From NCBI RefSeq assembly GCF_001640805.2, contig NC_066835.1, forward strand, positions 7,868,227 to 7,932,226: 64,000 nt of DNA, given 5' to 3'. The position numbers were made by a program, and so were the translations under genes. The notes below the pieces were generated by a model, which made no database searches, was not told the origin of the DNA, and was given only the letters and a program-made list of their open reading frames with translations. This document shows positions 22,698 to 36,009 of the stretch, piece after piece; the stretch's first letter is position 1; the number at the start of each line of letters is the position of its first letter. This DNA is from Lates calcarifer. Its lineage: Eukaryota; Chordata; Actinopteri; Centropomidae.

Positions 22698-25570
22698 CTA
22701 GACATAACAGAAAAAGAGGGCAGGGGATATTTGTTAGCATGGGCTTCACTGTAGATTTTGGAAATCACTTACACATACACCCACAGAGATAAAGAGTTAT
22801 GGAACCACTATGATGTAAGTTTGAAACCTTGCTATTATCCTTTACTGCACCTATGTAACACCATACAATACCTCACATTTGTGGAAAAACGCTTCGTTTG
22901 AAATGCTTGATAGATACAAGGCACATAGTAATTTACCCTGTTGAAACACGCATTTACTGTTTGTCGGCTGAAATTACTGTATTAAATTACATAAAGCATT
23001 TTGAAAGCATGCAGTGATATTAAATCTTTTTTGATGTGAAGATTTGGTCTTAGATTTTCTCTGCACCAAGCATAGTATGTCTATGTTCCATCCAAGCCAG
23101 CCACAGACAGCTGGCCAAACCAATGAAGCCAATGAAGCCAAGGAAACAGGTTTCTTGCACAAAAGCATGGGTAGTGCTTTATACATATGCCCAACAATAA
23201 AGGGATAAAAGATTGGCTGGTATCTACAAAAGCAGATACAACCGTATGTCCTGATATGCACTTATTGTTGAAGACAGACACTCCACATCTACAGCATGGG
23301 TGAAGGAGAAATTAGAATGATCCCTAAAGTTTTATATGTGCAAACACAACATGCAAATACTCCTCCACATGTACAGTATGTGGTAAGTACTTGGCTGGGG
23401 CAGTGTTTGGTCTAGATTGCCCTCAGAAACTTTGACAGGTAGACCTGTTGACTTTAATTTACTTCAGGAAGAAATGACCACATCGCTCTCTGCCAAATAT
23501 TTTCACAACCGTGGTCAGGTGCGAACAGGAAACCACCAGTGGACAGTTAGTGTGTTTGTGTATCGTAAGTGAGCAAATGTAAGTGTTCCACGACTGGCTT
23601 GGTGAAATGGTGTGAGAAAATGGAAAAATTTCCACTCCAACTTGCCCTTTTCCTCAGCTCTCTGTGGACTGATGACTGTTAGAAGTTAATGCCAAAAATG
23701 TCACACTCACATTAGGCATGGAAATTGTCTGAAGATGAGTGAAAATGGTGCATAGCTGAGAAAAACTGTACACTGCAAGTTTCTTTCCATTAACCTGCCA
23801 GGAATGTAGGGATTTAATTGACACAGAATATCGTCTGCAGGACTGGATTAAGCGTCATTTTGCTAACCAGATAAGACACAACATAGATATACTTCATCAT
23901 TCTTAATTACTTTGGGTCATCTGATCAGATAAAATAATCACTTACATCCTTAACCTTGTTTTTATGTGTGTGACATAGGCTTGCTTGTTTCTGCAAAGAT
24001 GGACTCAGTTTGAATTGCATTAGGTAGAGGAGAGTTCTCTCTGAAAGTTTATTTTGAAGCACAGGTGTTACACGATCATGAGTTGACATTTTATAACTTG
24101 AAAATGATCTGACATCTTCTAATTTGAAAATTGACATAAAATTACACACTGCAGTTATTTGGAAGCAGGGATTGGGAGTAATCTGGGAGTTCACAGCAGA
24201 CTTCAAATTGCAACTACTGAGAAAAACGGTGTGCTCATTGCCACCATGTGTGCTGAGATCAGGTCTGTTTTACAGCTTTTCTCTCACTGTCGTCCATGAT
24301 TGCTTAGCAACTACATAGCTAGGCAGTCAAATTCTTGTTTTACAGCCATTTACCAAAGTGTTTCTCTAGGTTTCTGAGCTAGCTTTTTTGTAATTAGTCA
24401 TAAGTGTATGTGTGTTTGTGTCTGCGGTGTCTGTTTATGCTTGTTTATGTTGCTGTGTTGCTGGAGTCTTTTCCACAATGAAGCAAAAAGTCACCTCTAA
24501 ACTTTTCACACTAAAGCTTAATTTCTGAAAAATGAAGAAAGCAAAGACAAAGACGTTCAGGGAAATAAACAGGAGAAAGAGAGAGACCATTATTGGTAGG
24601 GTAATGTTTGGTCTTTGGCCGACTTGCTGGCTGGCTGGCAGGGAGTCTCGTCTGGTATGGGGGTCTGTGGTTTTGGTGCAGATGTAATTTAACAGGCGGC
24701 TCTGGATGCCCACCATTCTGCAGGCGTCAAACTCTCTGAAGAACCAGAGCAACACACACTAAAACACAGAAGCTGTGCATGAACAGGGATCAGACGCAAA
24801 CAGGCAGTTCAGAGACCTCCAAAATCTGTTTATCAAATGTTTTTGTTGAAAAGCTCTGCAGACATTGTTAAAAAATCTCACGCAATCCTCTCTGGCTGGC
24901 CACCATGGGCCACTGCTGGACCGAGACTCGTACATGCTCTCACACACAAGAACACCCACATAACAAGACACATACTCTCAGTATGCATGAGAACACAATA
25001 TACCTCTGGTAAGTGGTTGCACAGGGTGTCTTGAAAATAGTCAAACTTGTTAATTTTCCTGCATTTTCTCATAAAATCAGTCCATTCAAAACAAAGCATA
25101 ACAAAACCCTGGGTCTGAGAAGAGAGAGGAGCTAATGGTGAATCAAAGCCTCCCTCAGTCATTAAACGTGAGCAGCATCCAAAGTTACAGCGAAAAAGCC
25201 ACGTCTGGCAGGCTGAATGACACTTTATATAAAACAGATTTTACTGAGAAAAGAATCACCACACACATAACAGTAACAGATCCAAAAATACACAAAGAAA
25301 GAAACAGCAGAAGAGAAAGTAGCTTTAATGAGGAAATAACAGAGAGTCTGACCCTCAGGTGTGAAAGGGCGCCACCAACTCCACTATTGCATTCTTACAG
25401 TCAGCACTTTGCTGTTCCCATTTCAGACAGCTGTCAAATGAAATGCTATGTTGATACCCACACCCATGGACAGACTATGAGAAAATAGGCCTTTGGTCAC
25501 AGGCATGTAAAAGGCCTCTCACCCACACGGTAGCAAGACACTCAGACAAGCAGCAAATGATGCAGGGATT

Positions 25571-25780
25571 TGTGTCTCTTTGTAGTCATTGTACCTCTAG
25601 TTGAAATTATCTTATGTCTCTTTGTAGTTATTTTGTGTCTCTCTATAGTCATATTGTGTCTTTTTAAAGTTGTTTTGCTTCTCTTTGTGGTCATTTAGCA
25701 TCTAATTGAAATGTTTTGGCTCTTGGAGGACATTTCTTGTCTCTCTGTAATTGTTTTGTATCTTTTTCAGTGACATTTTA
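25571..25780. repeat. Degenerate 21-bp minisatellite, about ten units
   Basis: Consecutive 21-base blocks start at 25571, 25592, 25613, 25634, 25655, 25676 and 25697, with two or three weaker units after. Units such as TGTGTCTCTTTGTAGTCATT and TATGTCTCTTTGTAGTTATT differ by a few bases. Similar TGTCTCTTTGTAGTCATTT arrays are, from memory, common in teleost genomes. Confidence 0.85.
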
Positions 25781-28084
25781 CCAGTGAACCATACTCTCAA
25801 AACAACTTACTACAAAATACTACATATAAATATTATACATAACCATCAAGGACAGCCTGAAAGACAGATTCTATTTTCTTAAGTAGACTACTCTGCTGCT
25901 CCAAGTTTAATTGTTTTCAGTAATTTAACTGTAGTCTAATTAAACATTATCATAGCTTCAGTATGTCATGCAGCTGCAATATGAAGGAAAAAAAATAAAC
26001 AAATTGGATTGTTATTGGTTGCCAGATAATATTAAAAGGGCCTCTTCAGTCCTTGGGCCTGTGCCTGGAAGGCCTGTTCAGTAATTCATCCATGCCCACA
26101 TCAAACGCAAAGACACATGTTGGCAAGTGTACATAAAGAACATAGACAGACATCCCACTTTCCCACACATAGTATACCTCACAGATCTGTCTCCAAAACC
26201 ACCTGGTAATATGAGTCATGAACACAGACCAAACTTGAAACTTGCAGTCATCGCCTTTCTTGAACATGTGTTGGATGCCATTTTAACAGAGCCCAAACTC
26301 TAATCTGCGAAGGCTTCGGGACGCCAAAGCAGACTCAACAGTCTCCAAACCCATACTCAGCAGCATCTCAAGTGGCCTGCTCAGACAGGCAGAAGAGACA
26401 CAGACACCGCAGCTGAGCTCAAGCCAAGCACACACTTCCCTAACTGCTCCGTCTACCCGCTAATGAAATCAACAGCGTTGGGGAGGCGAGGTTGAAGGTG
26501 CTCTGCCTCCACTTCCCTTAAGCGGTACATATGTGGATCCAGACTGCCAAGCATTTCCTAAACCACGTGCCACAGAGAGATTATAGGTACACCGAGTGTG
26601 AGGATTCAGTGACATGGAGGGAAGAGGAGGTGGTTGTTTTTGTGGTGAATACTTGAGCCGCTCCTTGAGTGGAGGAATCATCACCTGAACATCATGTACT
26701 GCATAATGCCAGCTTTTATAAAAACACCAAATGGTTCAACAACAACCAAGGTCCATAATGGGTAGATAGTTTGGTTACGACCACAGGTCTTGCAGAGAAG
26801 TGCACTTAAAATCCCAACCACATATTTTAGCTGACTCATCCAATCCTGACAAACCTTAGCCACAGCCATGACCATAACCATTCCTAACTGCAACCATGAA
26901 CCCACATGAGCGGTCATGTGGTTATTCAACCACAGCCATCTTCCTTCACCAAACTCTCTTCTTGTAAATTCAAGAGGCAAATGTCGGAAACTTCCCTTTC
27001 ACAGCACAAATGACTTTCCAGCACCAGAGGGGAAGAAAGGCACACTTAAAGTAAATTCAATTTATACATCTGTGGTTTATTATTCAATCTGTAGTCTAGA
27101 CATATGAGTATTAACGGATTTTACAGATTTGTAGTGAAAAGACATGCACCTGCACACGCCAGGCAAACTCTTTAAACATACACAAGCAGGTCCAAACACT
27201 ACTAAGGTGTCACTTCCAGACAACACAGAGCTCCATTGACCATTGACCTGTGTGTAGGCCTTGTTCTATACATACACAAGAGAGTGAGGGAAAGACAGAG
27301 AGGAGAGAAAGTGAGCGCAGCAGTTACACAACATGCTGGAAGCCAGAGCCATACAGCTCTTATTGAGTCTGAGGGTGGGTGTGTGTTTGAGGGGGAGAGG
27401 AAATTGAGCATGTGGGGTTTTATTTAGAGAATCACCTTCTTTTGAATGAGGTAATCCCTCTTTCAGCCTGAGTGGCACTTGGACCATTACACCTTTCTGG
27501 TGTCAGCTCACCGCATAATATTTGAATAGTGGTCACAGCTTTTGGTTTGCTTTGAACACAGCCTGTATTACTCAACGCTGTGCAAATAAGCGCTGGAGAA
27601 ACAGTATGGCTCTTAACATAATGTGTCCATGTGTGTGTATATAGAAGTGACCGCAAAGCTAATGCATATATGATGAGCCATTGACGTGTTACTTCAGTTG
27701 CCACCAGCTGGAAAGTGTATTGAAGGTTTTGTTTGGTTGCTTCTCAGGAAAAGTCCCATCTGCACTGCCACAATAAAAGCTCCTATGTTCTGTTATTAGT
27801 GTTTCCAAGTCGTTAGAAGTACTGTAACTAATTCTTTTTAATGTCGAGACATGATGTATACTGTAATATGATGATTCACACGTACGTGACCACACATTTA
27901 CTCACATACAATTACACCATACAGTACACAGTACAACTCTCTAATATACAGACACGCCAAAATTTCCATCTTTTACTGAAATTGGCTCATAATTATACTA
28001 TTAAACATATGTGGACACCCCCGTCCACTACATTAGTATACTTTGGTAAGGGACTGTTCATGGTTGGGCTAGGCCCTCTAGTTC

Positions 28085-28300
28085 TAATTAAAGCAAAACT
28101 TAATGCAACAACTTATTGACTTATTTTCTCAATTGTTGGAAACACTTGTTTAATAAAATGTCAGATTATAGTGAAAAATGCCCATCACAAGTTCCTAAAA
28201 CCCAAGGTTTGCTTGTTTTGTCCAACAAGCAGCTCAGAAAGCAAATGTTTTAGTTTACTATCAGATAAGATAAAAGTGACTGAAACAATTAATTGACTTA
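28085..28300. mobile_element. Probable degenerate teleost interspersed repeat
   Basis: The words TAAAATGTCAGATTATAGTG, AAAATGCCCATCACAAGTTC and CTTGTTTTGTCCAACAAGCA resemble a high-copy teleost repeat that I recall with AAAATGTCAGAAAATAGTGA and CTTGTTTTGTCCACAAC. No second copy is visible in the window, so the call rests on memory. Confidence 0.45.
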
Positions 28301-28668
28301 AACAGAAATTTCTTCTCTGTCAACTGACCAAACAGATAAGCCACAAATCACTTCAGCTTTACCTAAAATATACAATGATATTTTAGGCATAGTGGGCTTG
28401 GGGAAGGCCCTTTGCTGTTTCAACGTGATGCTGTTCACATGCACAAAGTGAGGTCCATGAGGGCAAACCCTTGCAGCAAGTTTCCAAAATCTTATGGAAA
28501 TCCTTTGCAGAAGATAAAGGACCATTATGGCATGTGACATGTTCATTTATCAGAAGAGAGAGCCTGAAAATGATGGAGAGTCAAAGAGAGAGAGGGTGTG
28601 TTTGCGCAATGTCTCTTCATCCAGCCCACCCTGCGCTCAGGAGGTCACTGGCACACAGACACACATCC

Positions 28669-28699
28669 ATCTCTCTCTCTCTCTCCCTCTCCTCTCTCT
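28669..28699. repeat. (CT)n microsatellite
   Basis: CT repeats with two interruptions; a polypyrimidine tract on the plus strand. Confidence 0.9.
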
Positions 28700-31600
28700 G
28701 GGTAGCAATAATGATGATATATATCTGCACTGCAGATGACACAAGGGGCACTCTTCAACTTTACACATGCAGTGCTTGCCTGCTCAAGTGCAGGAGCACA
28801 CGCCTTCAATCACATCCTCATTTTTTGTGAATCCGTCGTGCCTGCCTGTGTCTGTCATCTGTCTTGCTTGTTGTTGCTTGCTTTGTCAAAACAAAGGATA
28901 ACAGTCAAAAATTTACCAAGGGTGAACTGAAGATAGGATTGAAAGAGGCCTAACTGTGCCTCAGGAGAGAAAAAAACACATAAAATGCAGAAGAGATGAA
29001 GGAAAAGAGAGTCATCAATCCAATGGTAGCATTGGAGCTGGGCTGTGTTTTCCTAACATCCCTGAAGGTCAGAGCGGGCGTGAAAAGGACTGTGAGATGT
29101 TAGAGGGGTGAGTTCATGCTGGTGAAATGGTTAAAGAGGGAACAAGGAAGGCAGTGGAGAGTGAAGGTGGTGGCAGGTGTGGGGAGCGAGACAGGTTAGG
29201 GGGTGTGAGGAGAACATGGGGAGGGGAAAGGAGTAAAAAGGTCAGATAGAGCGTTTTCATTTCTTGATGACTTCATTCAGAGGAACATGTTTAATACCCC
29301 TGGGCACTTATCTAAGTGCAGAAGCAGATGTGCTAATCGAAAGATGGAGGGGGAGATGGATTGTGCATATGAAAGTGCAGGTATTCAAGACAAGGGTGAA
29401 GCAGTCAAAGTGAGGCTAATTAGTCACAGAATTATTAACCTATAGGACCTCACACATGTAAAACTGCATGCGTGTTTAAAGGTGACCCTCAGTTGCTCTT
29501 TAGCCCCAAGCTGGAGCTGTTTCAGGCCAGTGAAAAGGTATTAATTACAATATATTAACAAGACTGCCCCCCTACTGCTTCACTGATTCATGCTCTATCA
29601 CCTCATCTTTCTGTGAAGCATTTATGTTCAGAATGAAGCCAAGGGAGACAGACTGAAAGTCTGCAAAACATCCAGACTAACCCCTGACCTGTCAAGAAGC
29701 CAGTTACAGTACAGTATGGGAGAGCTGAGAGTGGGAGAAAGCAAGAGTCTGTAGGCAGACAGACACAGCTATACCTTTCCATCTGACCCGTCGGTGCACC
29801 CAAACTCAATATGAGTGCCTGATTAGGTAATTGAGAGGAAAGAGTAAAAAAAATAATCTCATAAAGGCCAATCTGCTTCCACCTTTCCACAGCAATAAAT
29901 GTTCTACTTTTCAGTGCAGAAAGACAGGCCACTGAAAGCAAACGTCCACACAAAAACTGACATTACTGGCTTCATATCATTCTCTCATCATGTGAAAAGT
30001 TTTAAAATAACACAAACACAGAGATTTGTGTATTGGAATATATAACCGTACAGGATATTTTGTGTTAGAGGGCACTGTGGAGATGACCTCACCTCAAAAG
30101 GGAAAACTTCGAGGACCCATGGTAATATAATCTCCTGTAAATCAGAAAAGACCACTCTGTCTCGACTGGCAACCCCGGCTCTTTCCTCCCCCTCTCCGAT
30201 TCCTCTTATTCTCTCCTCCTTAAGCCTCCTGCTCTCTGCGCCGCTCATTGCTGGTGTGAATACTTTTATTGTTTGCTGCCAAGACCTGACCAAGCATGGT
30301 GTTTTTTTTTCCCTCTCTGTAAGTCCACTGGTACTGACATATACTCAACTCTCTGTTATTCTTAATTGAACATAACAGTGAAGGTCTGAAGAGAAGAAAA
30401 GAAAAGAGCAAACAGGAGAAAGAGGGAGTGCAAGGGGACAGCAAAGGCCACAGGAAGTAAAACTGACTCTGCCCACTCTTGCACAGTACATATGCAGTTT
30501 GCAAAGGTAATAGTTCATCACTTAAAAGTCATATTCATTTTTGAAAAAAGTTTCAAAGAATTAAACAAAAGCAACCTCTGATTTTTAGCTGACAAACATG
30601 AATATTGTAGGCTGAAACAATGACTGACGCTTTATCAGCTGCAGTTAGCATGAGCTAACGCTAATGCTAAAACCCGCAGACTCTAGCACCAGCTAACATT
30701 ATAATGTTTCCAGCTGAGTCGTTTAAAAAGGAGTACTCGTGATGATGCAGTTGATGGTTATATATGGTATATCATGCTAAGAGACTGAAGCTAAAGGTTA
30801 CAGGTCCTCAGCAAAAAGTAACCATCAACTCACCAGTTGCAGATCCATGAAGAAGACATGGAAATAAAGCAGCAGCATTGTTCTTGTTTTGCAGGCTAGT
30901 GCTACTTATCATTAGTATTATGGCACATTAATGACAAAAATGCTATTAAAATGTCAGTCATTCTAATATAACCTTGGATGATTCAAATGCTTGCAACAGA
31001 AAAACATACATGGACAGGCAACACGGTGGTTAGATTTATGTTTTAATGTTCAACTGTAAGAGAAGTGTATTGCTATCTAATGGGGGTTTTGCAGGGTTTT
31101 CTTAAGTGTATACTTCCCAAACCAAATAAAATAAACTAAACTAGCATCACACAGTAGATGTTCTAGTCCCTATTTGGGATTTCACTACCATGTTCTGTAA
31201 CCCCACGAAAAACATGTTGGCTACTGACAAGCCCCAAATGTAGGCAGGAAGTTTAAGATTTGCAGTTTATGTTAGATTAGATAAACACACAGTTTAGTCC
31301 ATTCCTTACACATTATTATAAAACACTTGTATTTTTGATTGAAAAACAGACAACTCTTGTATTTTGGTCTTATTAGAGCCCCATGCTGTTTTGGGGTAGG
31401 ATTAAGTGAACAGTCAGTTGCTCAGTGGATGTATAGGACGGCGTTGTGCATGATCAGGAACTGGACGCAGTACTGTGGCGCTCTAATGTACTGGGTTGGG
31501 TTTGGTCTGCATTATGTCTTGCATTTCTGTGCCTTGTTCCCCTCTCTGGGTGGGTGGCTTTGTGTCCGCCAGGATGGGGCCTCTAAAATGCGCAGTAGAC

Positions 31601-33642
31601 ACCCAGGCCAGGGAAAAACACAGAAAACTGACAAAACTGAGACAAAGAAAAGAGCTCAAAACAAGCAACCGCAATTTTCTCCATAACAAGTTTTGCACTG
31701 GGCTCTCTGCAACACAGCTTTGTTATTTCCTGACTGTGTGTCAAAATATTCATGGTGGCAGTTCATCCTAAGGCAAAGCTGGCTATGGCAAGGAGTCAAA
31801 GCCCATGTGGAGAGGGAGTGCATGGGTCTATTTAAGATTCAGAGCTCTAAAGGTGAGAAATGTTCTGGGGAGCTGAAATAAGGGGGCTAAACCGGGAACA
31901 ATCGCACACCATCAATTGTTCCATTCTTTTTTGCCAGGACTGGAAAAAGTCCCAAGCTGCACGTAGCTGGGGCTAACTTCCAGGAGGGAAAAGCCCAGAA
32001 AAGTCCTCTGGTAGTCTGTTTCTATCAAAGGATCCCACAATTTGACACTCCATGAAAACACTAAGCTATTACAGATCACATTGTCAAAGGCTACCACTGG
32101 TGGTGATGGAGGGAGATGGAAACTTGTGTCAAGGGACAGGGAGAGGAAGAAGAAAAAGAGATGAGCACCTTATAACCATAAACAAGATTGAAGCAACAGA
32201 GGGGGAGGAGAAAGCAAGAGGCCACGAAGAAGACATGAAGTCATTACGACAGGCAGAAAGAAAAACAGGGAGATGGACGAGAGAAATGAAAGGGAGAAGA
32301 AAGTAAAAGCTTTAGCTCTTGAGCTCCCTGTTGACCCACTTCAGATGCGTGCCCCGCCAATCATCTCAGCACACTCTTTCCGCTGGCAGCCGAAACAGCT
32401 TCACACGTACACGCACGCGTCACGCACGCACAAAGACACACATCAGTTGGCAGCAAAACAGAAAGGGAGGCCTATTTTTCTGTCCGAAATGGAGAGAAGG
32501 AGAGAAAGGAGGAGAGGTAGAAGGGAGATTATAATTTAATAAGGGGCAGGAAATCTTGGTCAAATCCCCCTGAAGGAGCTGAAATGCCTCCGTGCTGGAG
32601 GCTACTGGACTATAGACTGACTGGGCTCCATCTGAATGGGCTTCTCTGGCACAGGCAGCAGGGCGGACAACCAAAAAAGCAGACAACAGACCAGGAAAAG
32701 AGGAATCCCACTCTACCATGGTTTGGAGCCATATTCCTGAATATCCTGATATGAAATATTGAACCAACAGTTTTTAAATCCGTAGTATCAGCTGCATGAT
32801 TTCTGATAGATCCACACCGGTGAATTTTGTGTGTAGGACGTAACCAGTTTTGCTGCTAAGTTAACTTAAATCTTTCCAGTGACCTGAGGGTCAATACATC
32901 CACTTTAACCATACCTTGCTTTATGGAATATCAACACTTTTTTTGGTAAACTCTTTTTGTTCATTCAACAAAACTTATCAAACTTATCAAACCTAGCAGT
33001 GTTAAATGTTTTATTGATGCAAGTGGCCAAAAATAAACAGTATTTGTTTAGAGTACATGTTAAAAGGACATGGTTTGAGACTGTGGGAAGTGCAGTACAA
33101 AAACGGTGATGTAGTTACCACTTAACGCCAGGGATGCCACCACTAAATTTCCATTTGAAAAATGAGGCCATGTAACAGCTGAAAAGTTGCCACTGTGACC
33201 ACAAGTAAGTGGCAATTGCAAGTTAATAGCGCACTGAATTTCCATTCATTTTCAAAGATTTTCTTGAATCAGCTCCATTAAAAACATTGCAATTAGTCAA
33301 CCTGACTGAGAGCGAGTTGAGCAAGAGCACAAACATGTCTCCTGGTGTGGTACAGTGTGTTTGCCTGTGATAAAATTATTGAAATGTTAATCTGTGACAT
33401 GCAAAAATTTAATGTTGTGCATATACAGAAGACTCAGTGAGTCAGTGAAGTGACTAATGCAAACAAGACAGAGACGTTAGCCACCATAAGCTAATGGTCA
33501 TACCAGACCAAGTGAGGCTGTAGCTGCAAAACCATTAAGTGTATCAAAATGAGTAAGAGTGTGTCTTATTACTTATGAATTCACCTTTTCATTTGTAAGA
33601 AGAGGTGCCTGTGTATGTGTCTTTAAAAGCTTTTTTTCTGTA

Positions 33643-33675
33643 TTTCTGTCTGGTTACTTCAAAACCAGACAGAAA
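33643..33675. repeat. Perfect 13-bp hairpin
   Basis: TTTCTGTCTGGTT is followed after seven bases by its exact reverse complement AACCAGACAGAAA. Weaker complementarity continues outward (GTGTAT against ATACAC). It could be a short fold-back or the remains of a terminal inverted repeat. Confidence 0.8.
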
Positions 33676-34420
33676 AAAATACACATCAGGGAAATGACTT
33701 AATAAAACCACTAAATTTGAGTAACTGTAGATTCTCCAATTTCTCTCAGGCCTCATCAAGTGTGAACTCCTCTTGAGAATCAACAATAAAAGGGATTGAC
33801 TAAATGCATTGTGAGCTTTTAAAAAAAACCCAAAGCAACTACCAGGAAATGAGCTTGCAAGTAACCTGCTGTTGTTGCTCCAGGGCTCAGACAGTGTGAC
33901 ACAGAGCCATCAGAGGATAAAGGGATGTGCTGTGAGTTCTTGGACACCATTGCAATTATCTTGCTGTCTTTCCAATAGTGTGAGGGAGCAGGGATTAATA
34001 TAGTGTTTGTGTAGTGTGTTAGCACTTGGGAGTCTTTATATAAGACCTATTATAACATGGTTTAGGGATTGGATCAAACAGGCAAGGCAGTCAGCTAACT
34101 GCTTGTGTATATGTAACACATTAAAGGGTATTTTGAACTAAACTGTGACACTTTTTCCTGTATTTCTTTATCCCTCTCTCAGCTCTAAAGGGCAAAAAGA
34201 AATGTGCTGAATCCCTCTCTGTCCAGAAATCACTTGTTCCCTCCTTCCTCCTCACACTAAGTTTTAAATGGAAATTCACTGGATGGTTTGAATCCCAGTT
34301 GAGGACCATTAACTGTTCATTGGCCTCTGCTTGATTGATCACTCACTTAAAACACCGCTAACCCCAGCTGGGTGTTTCAGTCTCCAGGGTTAGCCAGCAG
34401 AAAAGAACCTACAAAGTGCC

Positions 34421-34441
34421 TCTCTCTCTCTCTCTCTCACT

Positions 34442-34489
<48 letters not shown>
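34421..34489. repeat. Compound (TC)n-(CA)n microsatellite
   Basis: Nine TC units and then about 23 CA units. Any reading frame across it is an artefact of the repeat. Confidence 0.97.
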
Positions 34490-34492
<3 letters not shown>

Positions 34493-34688
34493 AGTAACCA
34501 GACCACCAGCATACAGTGCATGGCCCCCTCTGACTGTGGTCCTCGTTGAAGCCCACCCCACCCATCAGGATCAATGCAAGTCTTTATTAGCTGCTGGCTA
34601 AGAGTGCTGGTTGTATAAAAGGACCCTGCCAGTTCTGGCCTCACACCTCCAAAAATCCACCGCTGGGCTGTATAAACACGCGCTCTGT

Positions 34689-34735
34689 ATGTGTGTGTGT
34701 ATAAGTGTGTATGTGTGTGTGTGTGTGTGTGTGTG
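34689..34735. repeat. (GT)n microsatellite
   Basis: GT units with two ATA/AT interruptions, 200 bp after a CA array of complementary sequence. Confidence 0.97.
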
Positions 34736-35652
34736 CATACAGATTCTATCTATACAGTTGTAATGATGGTGCCAGGCTGCAAGATTCAGGACAAAATGAA
34801 AGATCTAAATGGCAAGAGTGCAGGGAGGAATGGACATTAGAAAATGAGAATAAATTGTTAGGTAGGTGTCAAAATTACAGTTGATGGCATCAAACAAAGA
34901 GTGAGAGGATATTTTTTAGAAAGCCACTGACACAAATGTGGAGTACAGCACTGGAAACATCTGCCAATATCTTGTCAATTTCAGTGCAGGGAAAAAATCT
35001 AGCAAGGTAGTTAAAACAGAGAAGTGTCAGTGGTGCAAGCATGTGATAAGTGAGATTTTTACTGTGGCTACAACTGCGCAGTCATAATCAGTCTGCTTTT
35101 CTAGTATGAAACACATAAAAGAAGCTGTTTGGCTGCTGACGTGCACCCACGGGGTCATGTAAAAACTGTGAGAAAGCCGAGTGATACGTCCTGTCGGAGT
35201 AGTAGACGCCTGGCCCACGCCAGGCCATATGAAGGCTATAGGAGCCACCAGAGAGAAGCACAGGTCAGACAGTATTAGCAGCTCTGGGAGGTGTCAGACA
35301 CTCTGAGGAGGAGGGGGACAAGTGAGGAACTGGGATTATGCCTGGCCTTGTTTTACACTACTGTATATTACTGGATGTCTGATGTACTTTGTGAGTTCAC
35401 ACTGAGATACTATCTAAAGTGAGTGTGTGTTTTCTTCAGACTCACCAGACAGCTTTATGGCACAGAGGAATTGGCTATGTCAGGGACAATACTTAATACT
35501 GATACTTAGTACTCTCAATTCCCTAGTTTTGGTCTTTCCATGGGATTTGTTGATAATGAGATATAGAATATCACCAGACTTAGCTTAGAGCTGTGGATGT
35601 ATGAATCATTTGCTTAAAAGATGATATTATATTATAAAAGTGGTATTATGTA

Positions 35653-36009
35653 CAAGTGGATGACAAATTAAAGGAAAAAACTGAAAAATGAGTGGTGAAA
35701 CATTATACAATGCCCCCATCCACAGGGCATAAGAGGTCACTGAATGATTTGATGAGTATAAAAATGATGTGAATCATATGCTATGGCCACTAGATCTCAA
35801 CCCAGTTGAACGCTTATGGGAGATTTAGGTTTGACAGCACTCTCCATCACCATCATCAAAACACAAAATGAGGGAATATCTTTTGGAGGAATGTTCCAGA
35901 TACTTGTAGAATCAATGCCAAAGAGCATTAAAGTTGTTCTGTCGGCTTGTGGTGGCCCAACATCTTACTATGACACTTTATGTTTTTCCTTTACTTTGTC
36001 ACTCTTCCG
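35653..36009 (+). mobile_element. Tc1-type miniature inverted-repeat transposon remnant
   Basis: The element is 357 bp and is bordered by TA on both sides (35651-35652 and 36010-36011), the target duplication of Tc1/mariner elements. Its ends are imperfect inverted repeats: inner TGACAAATTAAAGGAAAAA on the left matches TGACAAAGTAAAGGAAAAA read from the right on the other strand, 18 of 19 bases. Inside, 35784-35825 encodes WPLDLNPVERLWEI, then a stop. This matches the Tc1-family transposase segment around the last catalytic acid (DLNPIExLW). The rest of the transposase is absent, so it is non-autonomous and old. Confidence 0.85.

Noticed and set aside
22502..22768. 88-codon minus-strand frame over the signal-peptide exon
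   Set aside because: It overlaps the true col8a2 frame in another phase and crosses the splice acceptor and donor. The in-phase frame gives a signal peptide and the conserved NC2 motif.
35784..35825. Transposase-like peptide as a coding gene
   Set aside because: Only 14 codons remain before a stop. It is a fossil inside a miniature element, not a gene.
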